DNA of 64,000 nucleotides, taken from the NCBI GenBank assembly GCA_963402885.1, contig OY727094.1, positions 24,740,501 to 24,804,500 of the forward strand, given 5' to 3'. This stretch comes from Antedon bifida (Eukaryota > Echinodermata > Crinoidea > Comatulida > Antedonidae). This document shows, one piece after another, positions 23,456 to 36,536 of this stretch. The notes beneath the pieces were generated by a model. It was not told the DNA's origin. It ran no database searches and was given only the letters and a program-made list of their open reading frames with translations. The first letter of the stretch is position 1, and every line of letters begins with the position of its first letter. Made by a program: the position numbers and the translations under genes.

Positions 23456-26400
23456 TGTAAGTCAATTATAAGGAAAAGGAAAATCGTATTAATATAAAGA
23501 AAAGAAAAGTTCATTGAGAGTTGCTTAAGACAACCTTATAGCTTTAGTAGGCCCACTATTTAATTTCAAACATAATTATGTCCTAAATGAATAAAGATGA
23601 ACAGCTCACACACCAACAAAAATTATAATTATTTTGGAAGATGTGGATAAGTAAAAACGTTTTATCTTTTTACAATGATTAGCTTCTGACGGGCTCTGTA
23701 ACTGGCCTGACCTTAACGCTAATCCTCCACGTCATTAACGGCTTAAAGAAATTACATATCTGGTGTTAATAAAAAAAATTCGTTGGGTCAGAAAACTGAT
23801 TTTAACACAGTAAATATTTGTTGGTCGGGTGGTTTTTGTACACATCTGTTATACTAGATTACGTGAGTAGCCAATTCGTATAGCACAACCGTTTATGAAA
23901 AGAAACCTTAATCTGCATAAACAAACTATTTTTACTGTTAATTTCACACAGATTAACTTATTATGTCAGCCGATATACATTAATAATAATTATTATGATA
24001 CTTTAATCTATAATTACATACTGCCTATACGGAATGACTATTCTGGATATTATCTTTGTTAGGCCTATGCCATATCAAAGAAGTGCATACCAAAAAGGGC
24101 AACTAAGGGGGTTTAATGTGGTTCTGAGGTAATTTAAAAACACCGATGCCTTTTGAACCCTTATCATATGAACAGAGACCAAATGATTGGGGTTTTGTTA
24201 GTAAAACGCAGGTGATGTACGTGACAATATGGACATTGACGTCGGGACTTGTATCTGCAGACGTATCTCTATTCAGAATGGTGTTACGAATCTGGAATAT
24301 GACAGCTATGCCTATTACACAGCATTTGTACTAATACAACAGTCGCTATGATACGAAGCAGAAACATAACAAGAATCAATAATCATACATACAAAAACAC
24401 ATGCATACTTAAAGGTAATTTATTGTCTTTGTTGTCTTATAGTCACGCAAAATAATTATTGTTATTTTATACTTAACTGCTCTTACGAAGGATTCGTTAC
24501 GTGACGTCAGAAAAAATATTATCAAAGATGGCCGATGATCGGCGACTAAGTTCGATTTTCTTTTGTTTGAAACATTGGCTGATTGACTAGAAGATAATTC
24601 CCTTGTAATTGATTGTCTCAAGGCGTACTTTTGAAAGAATTTTTACGATGGCTATAAATCGTTATGATGTATTATTCAAAATATTACGATGTTGACATAC
24701 GATATTCTAAGACGCATGGACTTACTACTTACCTGATCAACAGCAATCACAAACACGCACTTATTAATGTATGGATTGATAAATTATGAATACACATACA
24801 CATTATACAGACAGCACAAGAAATATACAGCGAAATAATGAATCAATCGTTTAACTATAGTGTATTCCATGATCTTACATGCCATTTATTATCTTATTTT
24901 AATCATCTTTTAAGAGTGTAACCGTTTGGCCCAGTAAATTAACTGATATCAGGGACCTTTTTAAATAAAATTATAAAATACATCATTAGGCTATATAATA
25001 CAAACATACAACAAACAATATAAAACAAAACAAAATCCTAAATCAAAAATGAATTTCGTTTCAGTGTGACTGACTATATATGTGTATCATTGCCTGCATA
25101 TCATGTAAGAATTATAGCGATCGGAATTCGTCAGGAAAAGAAGAAAGAAAGAACATATTGTTTAAAATGCAGTTGAGTTTCCAGAAATGTGTATAATCAT
25201 ATGCCCTGATTATACAATTTTATACGAATACTTTCATTTTAGGCTAGATAATTTACATAATTCTTTTAAATAAAGGTAGGCCTACAGAAAAGGTTTTTTG
25301 ACTCACCATTATGTCAAATAATATATATTAATAGCTCTTTTTATTGTTATTGTAAATATTTGATTTATTCTTCGCATCCAATGACAGGTTCAATACATCA
25401 AATCGATAAGTTGCGATTTTTTCCATATCAACTCTTTGTAATCAATAATGTAAATGTATTTAATAGCCTAACATCTGGTGTCATTAAACACATATTGAAA
25501 TTAAGCAAAACACACCCAACAGACACATGTGGTAATATTTATACATAACATACTGTAAACAAAAATCAAAACACTTTTAAAATAGTTAGTTAAGCATCAA
25601 CGATAATAATGCATACGTTTAAACTGCCATACTTTAAATAATCACATTCACGAGGTCTTTGTTGTTAAGACAGTTCTTTCTTTATTAGATCATATCGTAT
25701 AATCCATGTTGAAGTTTATGGTACTGTACAATTTCACGGTGACAATTTGTACTATTTGGCAGAAAACGTTCAAAGCATTTATGTAACACGTTTGATTGGA
25801 GGAGGAACATCCACAATTTTGAGGGCTTTTTTTCAAATAGCTAAACCTAACACATCATTTTTATATCATTTTTCAGGAAAATCGATATATTGTTGACGTC
25901 ATAAAAGGTGATTAAAATAATTATGTGCTTTTCTTCGGGTCAAAATAGCACGTCCTCTGTCGCACCCTACATTTTCGCTCAGTTTCAGAGTGTTAATTTC
26001 AACTATCATTATGAAACTCAAGTTTATGGGCCTACTGGCGCTTCCAGACAATAACTAGCCTTTAACATGTATGTAGATTTCACTATATCTTAAAGTATCA
26101 GAAGAAATGACACAGACAGATATAGGCCTGCTAGTGGCCTCTTAACAGTCGATCGCTGCAAAGTTTATGTCTGTGAGTCTGTAGATTTGAACTGGAATAT
26201 TCAGATGGAATTAGAAAAGTGGTTTCCTATTTAGCATGCATCGAATTCGCTTACTAAATATATCCTCGTTCGTAATTATCTTTAAAATAGGTCCTAACAA
26301 ATTTACTTGAAAAAGTAACACTATTCACTTTACCATTGAAATTAAATTAGGCATATGCCTAAAAGATGAATTAATGACATATCACATTTAAATGAAAACT

Positions 26401-28910
26401 AATTCAAAGTGATGTCGGTTTATTTATGAAAAATACGGACGTACCTTGTTTCATTAACAACTAGTTGGAAAGTATGCATCGATGAATGTTTTGCAACACA
26501 TGTTAAGGTAAATATTATAAATGTATAGACATTGATCAATTAGAATTGTCATTGTGTCAAGTGTATAAATGAATGGCAGTGCAATTCACAACTGTCACAA
26601 ATGACTTACAAGTTTTTATTTTGTATATGATACATTATACATACATTGTTAGTGTTCGTTCTACAGTGTGACGTCTGTAATTCACGCCACCACTACCATG
26701 AGCATTGGAACACCAAGCACTTAATAAATACATGATCATACCATTTTCAATTTGATTGGTTGGTTCGTATCACATGTCGATGTTATTATTATTTAGCTAT
26801 GTTGCCGAATGTTGTTAGTGCGACGCGATAAACAACTAATGTGCGACCGAAACCCAAACTGAAGAGTTCGCCCTTTAAAACTGCTGTGCTCCACAACCGA
26901 AATCCGATTCACCTTTTCGCCTAGTCCAGCCTTCGACTTATATCAAAGACGAAGCGTCACATTTATTAAAAATAGGTTTTGAAATAATAACTATTTTGTA
27001 TTCATTACATTATCATGTTAATATATTTTAAGCCTGAAAGTTCAATCCTTCAACTCATGAAAATATTGTCCGATTAAATTTGAAGTTTCATAGCTGGAAA
27101 ATAGCACATATATAAAGAATCATGAGTGTGCTAAATAAAAGCCACCATCTCAGAGAAAAAACATTGAAGTTTAACTGTAGAGTGCGCCCTACACATCGAT
27201 AGTAGAAATTAGAGAGCAGCGTGACAATATTTTGTATTGAGCTATTCTTCTCAAACACACACAAAGCATATATAACTTAACACGGATTGTAATACCCTAG
27301 AAATCCCCCCACCCGAACATTTTACTCCCGGTATTTTGTGAAATGTCCTAGTAGAAAACGGCCCGGTGGGAAATGGGGGAGGACTGTACGGGGAAAAAAC
27401 ATCCTAGAAACGTTGAGAGGTATATTGTATCTATCTTATGTATGTACGATTAGAAAAAGATGTAACGTTATTGTTCATGAAAATTATATTATTAGTGGTG
27501 GTTAATGGGTATAAAAGAGGAAAAAACTTATGTATTGAAATATTTGCTTCAAGCATGCCAATCCATGTAAATACTATATAATAGGTCTATAAAATAATTA
27601 TGTCTCTAAATATTAAATGGTATAATAGCCTTGAGCCATGTCTGATTGGGAATAACAAACGTCCTTGTTTTTCTTTATATTCACACAATTAAACACCATC
27701 TAATAATATGTTTGCCTAATTCGAATACCGTGAAATAATTATTTCTTACGTAATTTAATCACTCTAAAGGACATATTATTTCATATTGTATTTCCATGAT
27801 TATAATACTGCAAGGTGTAAATAGGTTTCATAGGTATTAAATGCTTTTATTGAAAATTACATGGTCAATCGCATTTAGGTTTCCGAGGGTTTTTTTTTTC
27901 GTTTTGTGTTATTATTATCTTTACCAAGAGTCATATAAGAATGCATTATTATAGTGAAATCTTCTTCTATTTAATGGTATTTCGACAATAAAATTCATAC
28001 AAAAAACAATAGAAAACATTTCAAGGTGGTTAATTATGGGCAAAAAAGCATCTGGCTGCAGCACTAACATGATTGTAGCAATACTGTATCATTAGAACAT
28101 TGTTATTTTTAACTGTTCATAACACACCTATCCCGTTGAAAGTATAACAACGTAATTTTCGCTAGACGCATAAAATAGGTCTAGGTCCAACTTACTACTT
28201 GCGTCATGAACATTACGCATGCATGGAAACAGAAAGTAAAACAGCCACTTAAGCCGGTTTTCCACTTGTAATCTATCGTTGTCTTATGCACATACGTAAT
28301 AGTTGCATCTTCTTGTTGTAACCTGAAATGCGCAAACAATCAGTACGCCGGACTAATACAAATCAGGTTTTACGTCTTGATATTTGCGCGCCTGTTCATT
28401 TACATTCAAGGTATTGTGTCTTGTGTTTTTATAATCTTTTCTAATATAAATGTAAAGCATTTATTAGCCCAAGAATATAGCTAGTTCAATATTTCTTTTT
28501 AATTACCTTCATAATAAAGCAGAATTATAGAGAACACCGCTTCAATAACTAAGATATCATAATTGGGCCTACGATCAATGATTACGAATAATTCATAGTA
28601 ATAAATGCCATTTGTTCAGTTTGTAATTAATTTTTAACTCTCGTTAAAAAAATCGTAAAATACATCGTATAAATAATTATCATTTCAATAAAATGTAACT
28701 CGCTGTAATTCTTGAGAAAATATTCTCGAGAAGCGGTGACTAGTGTAGAAAACAAGCAAACTAAATCAAACGTGACCGAGTGTGTGTAGGGGAGAAAGAT
28801 GTTATAGCTTTTGGTAACTACAATTATCCTTCGACACTAAAGACGCAATATCTACATTTATTTGTCGGTTTTTTAAGGCCACGAACTGCATTTTTAGTAA
28901 AAATCATATA
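23456..28910. other. Long non-coding interval
   Basis: These 5.5 kb contain no gene I can support. Frames at 24146-24334, 24409-24621 and 25360-25548 are short and have no domain. Scattered TAGGCCTA words occur. A C-rich then G-rich patch at 27305-27400 stands out in composition but has no clear structure. Confidence 0.4.
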
Positions 28911-29012
28911 TTTCATTTCATTTCATTTCATTTATTTCGTCTCACATACTTATAACAAAAAATAACAAACAATAGAGAGAGACAGGATTCCCAAAAGCGA
29001 ACTAAATCAAAC
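28911..29012 (-). repeat. Probable LINE 3' end with (TGAAA)n tail
   Basis: Read on the minus strand, the sequence runs through GGGAATCCTGTCTCTC and GTATGTGAGACGAAATAAATG into four or five TGAAA units (28911-28932 on the plus strand). A poly(A)-signal-like end followed by a short tandem repeat is typical of CR1/L2-type LINEs. No coding remnant is adjacent. Confidence 0.4.
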
Positions 29013-29735
29013 TATCAAGTGGGCATATGTTGCGATGTTTTCGTCTTTAAATGACTATACAAATAATTTAAACATATATAAAGACACAAGAGATAAGAGT
29101 AGTGAATTGAAGCAAGATAAATATATAAAAATAACCGGCATGCATCTCGTGCGGATTGATATTTTTAGTTTTGCTTCTGTGATGCAACATTCTTTTTAAG
29201 AAAATTTTCTTTCATTTCTCAATAGATTTGAAAGCTTCATCATCCTGCCCGTTAAAGCAATTACCAATACTATTTTATCGTTGCTTTTTATGAGAATGAA
29301 AAGAAGTGAATTATGACATTAATTATGCAATATTGACCTTGCTATCAGTGCAGCTGCAAAACGAGTATTGGAAGATAGGTGGCGCTCTTGTATATTGTTA
29401 TCCAGAGCCATAGTATAACGAATTACGACATTGAATCAAAGATGGATGGAATAAAAAGCCGTTTTGAAACAAACTGCGCCGCCAACGTTTATCAAAATTC
29501 AGAGACACGTTCATCATTTCATTTGTGATAATTTGCATTTATTTATTTAATATTATTCATACTCTTTACAGTATACAAACAAATATATCAACATCAATAT
29601 TATTTTGTTTATTTAGTCAGGAAAGAATACTTATGAGTTTAAAAATAATATATAATTGTTATTATTAAGACGCAATTATGGAAGATTTCGTTCCAAAATC
29701 AATCAATCGAACTTTATATTGTATTATATAACGCC
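29013..29735. other. Non-coding spacer
   Basis: No supported feature, apart from the sequence next to 29736 that belongs to the promoter-like repeat. Confidence 0.35.
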
Positions 29736-29775
29736 TAAATACATTCCTGTCACTTGATTGGGCGATTTTGGACCA
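29724..29775 (-). repeat. Promoter-like module, copy 3
   Basis: On the minus strand CCAAT (29757-29761) precedes TATATAA (29724-29730) by 31 bases, the same spacing as copy 1. The words ACAGGAAT, TATTTAGGCG and TTATATAA are shared. It overlaps the left end of the 29736-30357 element, so the module is at least partly repeat-derived. Confidence 0.45.
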
Positions 29776-30357
29776 CATGGCGTGCAATAGTACGCACTAT
29801 TAAACGTTCGATTAATAGAATACTTTTTCGTAACGAAAACATTTTTTTTACGTTTGGAAAATATTTTTGTTATACTATTGCTTTAGAAATACAACAGCGC
29901 CATCTATTTTGTACTTTCGCCGCGAAGATTGAATGTTATATGACTGGTTTCGCGATGGAAGTACATTTTTGTAGAGATATTGTACTAATTTAGATCAAAA
30001 AGGCTTTTAAATTAGCTCTGTAAATCGTTTTGTAGTCTCTACAAGACGTTGAATAGTTGGAAAAAACATAATTAGCCTAGATGTCGAATTTTCGTATTTG
30101 GTATTGCTGCATTTTAGCCTAGCTAGTAGGCCTAGGCCTGTTAGTGTTAGGCTAGGCCTAGGCGGGTTAGCCTTGCTATGCTTAAGATTGTTTGGTCGTT
30201 TGTTGACAAAACACCACAGTAGGTGTGTTTATAAAATCCATAAATATAATATAATGTTATTAGAAACCAAATGTTTCTGTTTTAATCAATGTGAATCAAA
30301 TGTAGGCCTTTGGCTAAGCCTACCTTTTATTTGATTCAAGTGACAGGAATCTATTTA
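29736..30357. mobile_element. 622-bp element with 22-bp inverted ends
   Basis: The left end, TAAATACATTCCTGTCACTT then GA (29736-29757), matches the reverse complement of 30336-30357 at 21 of 22 positions. The interior includes a dense TAGGCCTA/CTAGGCCT cluster (30117-30170). Similarity to 594-632 continues past the left end into GGCGTTATATAA, so the real boundary may lie further out. No target duplication could be fixed. No transposase is present; the 78-79-codon frames inside are not protein-like. Confidence 0.6.
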
Positions 30358-31150
30358 GATATTAATATAAAACAAATAATGAATGTTTTATATTCGTGTA
30401 ATGGTAAAAATAATGGCATTTGGTGAATGATGAAAGGTTATATATCAAATCGGCTTTGCCTTTGCTCGTTGAAATATAACTTTTAATCAATCACGTCATG
30501 CCATTATTTGTACCATTACACTTAATAAACATTCCTTATTTGTATACTAGCGCACGCACGCGCAATTGTTCTTTGCCGCAAGTACTTCTGTAAACGTTGC
30601 ACAGCGATCGATTTATAAATAATAAATAAAAAAATAATATAAATATAAAATAAAGAAAGTATGTTGTTTCTCCTATACTTTAATGCATTATTGGAGATAA
30701 TTTTTACTGAACGGCTAATAGTGGGATGCATTGAATATAAAACTACCTGAATCACTATTTATAACTATGTATGTTTAGCTGTTTCCTCATATATACTGTG
30801 ACAACTTTAAATACACAACTGTATCCACAGCTACCTTTTGGTACAGCATTACCACGGATAATTACCCTATTGTATATTTTTAAATGTTATTGTTTGTTTT
30901 TGTAATGTATTACTGAAAAGTTGAAAATAAACACAAATGCTGCAGCACTCATCAATTAATATTGATATTAGAATGTGGTATTAGAGACGTACACGATTAT
31001 ATCAAATATGAAAAACTGAATTTGATATACGTTTCATTATAATTTCATTCATAATAATGTTGTGTAGGTGTGACATAATTTTATTTCAATGTTTTCAAAA
31101 ATGTTGAAGAATGAAGGTAGGTCTGAGCTGTAGATACTGTGGTCATCTAC
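30358..31150. other. Non-coding spacer
   Basis: No supported gene. A CGCACGCACGCGC run at about 30549 is a short alternating purine-pyrimidine tract. Confidence 0.35.
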
Positions 31151-31271
31151 TTTTTTAGTCGCGTGCAAACGCGACTCTACAGCTCACTATGTCGGTCGGT
31201 TGGTCGGTTGGTCGGTCGGTAAACACTAACTCAAATTTTAGCACGCGACTGCAGCCATGTATATGGCCTTT
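31151..31271 (-). repeat. (CCGA)-core dispersed repeat, copy C
   Basis: This is the most complete copy. On the plus strand it runs AGTCGCGTGCAAACGCGACT, CTACAGCTCACTATG, a run of GGTCGGTT units (about 31191-31220), AAACACTAACTCAAATTTTA, GCACGCGACTGCAGCCATG and ATATGGCCTT. AGTCGCGTGC and GCACGCGACT form 10-bp inverted ends around the tetranucleotide core. Confidence 0.85.
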
Positions 31272-32324
31272 CTTAATAACATGAAATACTATTTATACAG
31301 TCATTGAATCTGGGAACCATCCTGGTGTAAACATTCTATTAACTTAGTATAGTATTAGTAAAAATTGTTTGTTGGTGATGCAATAGAATAAAATCGTAAA
31401 ATCGTTTTTACTCATTGTTCATCGACACATCTTAAACATGAGTGAGTTCATGTAACCTGACAACGTTTCCATGAAACCTCATATTGGTATAGCGCCATCT
31501 GTATCATCAGAGCATCCAGGTTTCCCCAAAATGGGATTGTCGAGGCGGGGGGTCGGAGGGAGTTGGCCTCTTCCTTAGTATCTTGTTATACCGTTTTGGT
31601 ACTTCTAATCCACCCTCGTCCTCGTTCATAGAACTACCGTGTTTTCTTATTTTTAGTGAATTAATTGAGATTTCTGTCTTTCCAAGACGATTCTCTGGCT
31701 CCTATTTTTGGTAAATGAGTGTAAGTGGCCATGTGGTCGGTAATGGCTGGATTGTGAACAACTTTCTGGCTGAACGCTTCCCATATGTATACCTTTTCAC
31801 AGTTATTGCAATTTACTTGGAAAATTACTTCGTCTTTATCCCCATTCTTGATGTTGTCTTTTGGATACCAGATTTCTTAATTTGTTTTGTTGTGTAAAAT
31901 AAATATTAATGTACTTGATATTTTAACCGGATGAACATCGTCTGATCCTTTCTTCGAGTCTGGGTTTGTATGGTACACTAATATTGCCTTTGTTTTAGTT
32001 AGTTGTATCTTTCATTGTATCTTTGACTTTTCTTTTCAGATATTTTCTGGACTATCTTATCGCTTAACCATTTGGGGTAATAACATCCAGAGAGTGCAGT
32101 CTAATCTTTTGTTTGTTTGTCTTCTTTTACTATCATACTTTTTACTATGTCAACTTTTTACTATGTTATTTTGGTTTATTTATAATATTAAATAAGAAGT
32201 GTTCTTTTGGTGTCAAATTGTTCAGAATATACATATTTATATTCGGTCTAACACAACTTTTAGCGAAAAAATGACCGGAATTGCTTTTACTGACCTTTGA
32301 CCCCAAAATTACCAAAAAACACAT
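31272..32324. other. Non-coding spacer
   Basis: A G-rich stretch lies at 31548-31570. No gene is supported; the frame at 31715-31897 is hydrophobic but opens within T-rich DNA and shows no domain. Confidence 0.35.
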
Positions 32325-32748
32325 TTTCGGGTTTTTTTTTATTTTTATTTTATTCAATTTTCAGGCACAAAAATACATAACAACAAGACAGCGGTGCAGC
32401 ACCCTGAGGATTGCCATGAGTGCAAAGCACTATCGAGATGGCTCTCCATATACTGCACTTGAACATATAAGTAAACCATAAAAAAAACAAAGATATAAAA
32501 ATTTTAAAACTGCGAGGCATCAAGTTGAACAATCATTAAAATTGAATCTAAAAAATATATATATATAAATATTATGTACAGATAAAAATGATTGTTTAAA
32601 GATAAAAAAAAAGATAAAAAGTTTAAAGTTGCCTGACATAAGACCGGAGAGCTGTCACAAATGTGTTAAAACTAAATAAAGAATGTTCTCTAATATAATT
32701 AGGAATCTCTTGCCATACACGGGGAAAATTAGTGTTTGTTAAAATATT
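32325..32748 (-). pseudogene. 5'-truncated LINE: reverse-transcriptase polyprotein C-terminus plus 3' UTR
   Basis: On the minus strand, about 40 codons (about 32745 down to the stop at 32623-32625) encode FPRVWQEIPNYIRE and SLFSFNTFVTALRSYV. This fits the W-x3-P-x2-IR...SL-x2-F-x3-L pattern that closes many non-LTR retrotransposon ORF2 proteins. An upstream stop cuts the frame. The sequence after the stop ends in an A-rich tail (AATTGAATAAAATAAAAAT, near 32340-32360), as expected for a LINE 3' end. The clade is probably within the jockey/CR1/L2 group. Not functional. Confidence 0.6.
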
Positions 32749-33785
32749 CTTTCAAATGCTAATGGACAAACTGTATGGTATCAAATGAAAGCATACACAA
32801 ATATGGTACCCATTGCTACCCACTTGTATTGAACATTTTTAATTATAAAGCTGCACTGCACTTAACTTGTGTTCCAATTGTTTGATTCCCATCCCTTCGT
32901 TTTTTAGATCAAATTTAAATAAATAAATACTATATGGTCCTATTGCGATAACCTTTTTCGTCTTTAAACGGTTAATAAGTCGATTCTAATAAGTTTTTTT
33001 CATCCTCATAATTTACCATAAAACGTACATTTAAGCAAAGAAATTACCTGATTTAATGTTTTTAAATTATATTTATATGTACATACAAAACGTCAACAAC
33101 GTAGGCATATTGATCTGCGTGTGTCTTTTTTCTTCTCTTTTTTTTATACATTTTAGTTTATAAATTAATGAATTAATAAACACAAATTGAAATTCTTATT
33201 ATGTTTTCAATAACTGTTTGATTTTGATTTTGGATTTTGGAATTTGTTGATTGTTCAGTGCTTCTTTTTTCAAATCTTTAAGATACACATTTGCATCAAT
33301 CGGGCTGATGGAACTGTCCCTGGCAATACAATTTGTTTAATGTGACATATAAAAACATGTCTCTGTCGGCCTCTATATCGTTAGATCTGTTAAATTCTGG
33401 GTAAATAACGATTGCAAGAAAACATTATGTCGCCCTCTCTAAACAATGCGCATAATCATAGTTCAATACGTCGTTAATACATTATTCATAATTTAAGACG
33501 TAATGCTATGCCTGCTGGTTTTATATCCATTACCTACAAAAAATACTGTAGGGTGTAACGAATGTAATGTGACTCTAGTTGGTACCGAGTTTAAATGATC
33601 TTTATAGTTTATGTGGGTTTTTTTTAATAGTAGTATATTATTATACACATAATAGGCCTATTTTTATAATTTCCAATCAGCGTAAATGATTAAAAATGTT
33701 GCTTTTTTATTTTTTTATGTCTTTAGGCACATATAGCCATGGATTACCAATAGTAAATTAATCACTAATAGGTGCTATCCATGAT
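32749..33785. other. Non-coding spacer
   Basis: No supported gene. A polypyrimidine run with a good splice-acceptor-like end (TTTTTTTATGTCTTTAG) is at 33710-33726. Confidence 0.35.
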
Positions 33786-33938
33786 ATGGTTATAACTGCG
33801 TACACTGGACCTACGGTTTATTGTCATTATCCGAGAAGACTTCTTCCACCACCAGAAGTAGAAGCGAGTTGGACCTATGCCGATATTGTTGGTTCTTCAG
33901 GTACGGTAAACGGTGCACCTGCCTTGACCGCCATTTGA
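33786..33938 (+). other. Unassigned 50-codon ATG frame of higher G+C
   Basis: An ATG opens a 50-residue frame with protein-like composition, including HYPRRLLPPPEVEASWTYAD and IVGSSGTVNGAPA. Its G+C is clearly above the surrounding DNA. I do not recognise it. An acceptor-like site lies 60 bases upstream, but stops intervene in this frame. It could be a gene fragment, part of a retroelement, or chance; other frames here are also partly open. Confidence 0.2.
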
Positions 33939-36430
33939 TTCGCTGTCACATACAGATGGTTATTCCTTTTATTAGTCGACATGGCACAACATCTCAAAAT
34001 AGTTATTAAACACTTGCCGTTGGTTAGTGTGCCAATGGGACAAAATAACAAATGTTACTTCATTTAAAATCTACCAATCATATTATAAGGATACTATAAG
34101 TGTGCGTCATAATTATATACTATTTATTATATACGTCAATATACAAATACAAATACATTATAATGAAATGACGTGATTTATGGTGTGTACTATGTAGTAT
34201 TTCTGTCTTTATTTCTAAAAAATACACTAAAGTGGAAGTTTTACATTGTCAGCTTGATAATTAAGTTTTCTTGTGTTGCCTGAAGCGAGTCTCTTCAAAC
34301 CGTTTCAACGACAATGAATACGTACAGTTTGATGCTTGCTTCGATTAAGAACAATATAATACCAGGAACCAAACGTCAATTTTCATTAGGGAACAAATAC
34401 TTGATGTTTATCTTATTATTGTAATAAATGAACCGATAACTGAGGAACATTGTAAGCTTGGAATAATATGGAAAATGATACTCACAAAATACATTTTAAA
34501 AAATGAAAGAAAATTTTATTAACGTTATTGCACAAATAAATCAATCACTTTTTTATTTCTTTGAGTTATTGGTGTAATGTATGATAGGTTATGTGTTTGT
34601 ATCTTAACATACATAACACAACACACACACAACATAATAGTTAAAACCTATGTTGTTAAAGATGAAAAATGAAGAATAAATCAAACTTTGATATTATGCG
34701 ATTTTGTCATTTTAATAATTTTTGCTTATGAACAATAATGATTTCGCTTGTGAAAAATTTGTTTTCTTATTTGCTAAAACATGGTTTTTATCTGATATGC
34801 TAAATATGCTTTGTTCGATCCAATGTCTATTCGCAGTAAATAACTGGGACATTAAACTGACCTAGTCAGAGCCCCTAAAAACGTATTGTTTTATGGGGAC
34901 ACTTTAATACAAATTTGAAAGAGATTTTAAAGAGAAGATTTTATTAAAATTGTTCAAGAAAAAATCAATCACTGTTTTAATGTCTTATTAAGTGTTGGCG
35001 TAAGACATTATCTTATATGCGTTGTATCATAACATCAAGTAATAACCAATATTTGTTATAATAGGTATTGATGTATATTTGATTCTGCATCGTATTCATG
35101 TATTAGTTTACACATTATACCATAATGTTTTATTTACAGTTTTCCGGTTTTCTTCTCACAGCCACAGGATATTATACACTGTAATTAATCCCATGAGGTA
35201 TTTACTTAATCATTAAAATTCATAGTTATGACACGCTAGGAAGTAACAAAGCAGTTTAATGCCTAAACAAACCCAATAAAAAAATGATGCATTAAAATAA
35301 GATACAAAAACTGTACAATTTTGTCACATCTATATTGTCACTTCTTAATGGCTGATGAAACAGCCCACGATAAGCGATGGTCCAAGATAAAGTGTCACCA
35401 ATATGTGCCTTTGTTATTCATTTACCGTAATGTTCAAGTACACAATTTAATTGAATGGTCATGCAGTTCGGCATAATAACAATGTAAATGAATCAATGTA
35501 TGTTGAGTGAATCATTATTTCTGTGGAAGTGGACCTAGGTTGGTAGGGGAGCTGTTAGCTTGGTGGTTAACGCATAACTCACGACTCTCTCAACTCCACT
35601 CCATAAGCCTCAAATGAGACTTGAGACTTAGTTCAGTTAGAACAATTATTATAAAATAGTTTATCTATCCTGTAATATTTTGTCTTATTACTCGATGCTG
35701 GATGCGTATATAATTAAACAATATATATATTGGTAGCAAAACAACCGAAACGTTTAAATATTCTCAACGTATTTATTTTTGGAAAAAATTGTGTTCTAGA
35801 AATCATCTTGTTACTCGTGTTTATATGTTTTGGAAACTTTGACAAATTTTGAACATACCGGCTCTTATGATGTCATTGCTTAATACTTTCTGATATTTGA
35901 TTTCTAGAAATTTTACGAAGTAGTCTTCTTATATTCCTTTAGAATTTCCATTAGTACGCATTTATTCCATCTTTCTTTTTTATTACCGATGTGATCATAC
36001 AAGATAAAAGTCAACTTCATTAAAAAAATAATAATAATTATGAAATATTACATAACATAATATAATTGCTTATATAATGTGATCCTAATTAATTAATAGA
36101 ATTTATCAGTCATTAAGATAATAAAGCCTTCCCAAGTCTTGATGTTTGTGATGTATACAATTATCTCAGTATTTTATGTCTACTTCAATCACTCTGCTTG
36201 TCATGGTAATGATTCTCGATATTATTTATAATGTAGGCCTAATTGATAATGATAATGTAGAAATTGATCAATTGATTAGACCAAAAAAGGAATTGATTTG
36301 AATTGAATTGGAATGTTGAATATAAATAACGAACTGAACTGGGAAAGAAACACTAAAGGTCTAATTCGTACCACAGTTAAAACAAGACGTTATTTTTTGT
36401 ATTGTAGGTTGGTTTTGTGGAAGTTGCTTA
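33939..36430. other. Non-coding interval
   Basis: No gene is supported. A short CA run (34619-34631) and a tRNA-like fragment at 35549 are the only items of note. Confidence 0.4.
35549..35600 (+). repeat. tRNA-like A-box fragment, possible SINE head remnant
   Basis: TTAGCTTGGTGGTTAACGC resembles a tRNA 5' half: a D-arm with a pol III A box. No matching B box or 3' half follows, so it is at most a remnant. Confidence 0.25.
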
Positions 36431-36536
36431 TAATTGTTAATTGTCTGGTGCAATTGTTTCTCTTCTTGTTTTTTTTTGTATGATTTGTAAATGGATGTAC
36501 TATCCGAAATAAAGAAATGAAAGAATGAATGAATTA
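36431..36536 (+). repeat. Probable LINE 3' end with GAATGAATG tail
   Basis: A T-rich stretch leads into ATCCGAAATAAAGAAATGAA and AGAATGAATGAATT, the usual form of a CR1/L2-like 3' terminus: a poly(A)-signal-like word and a short tandem tail. No coding remnant is seen. Confidence 0.4.
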
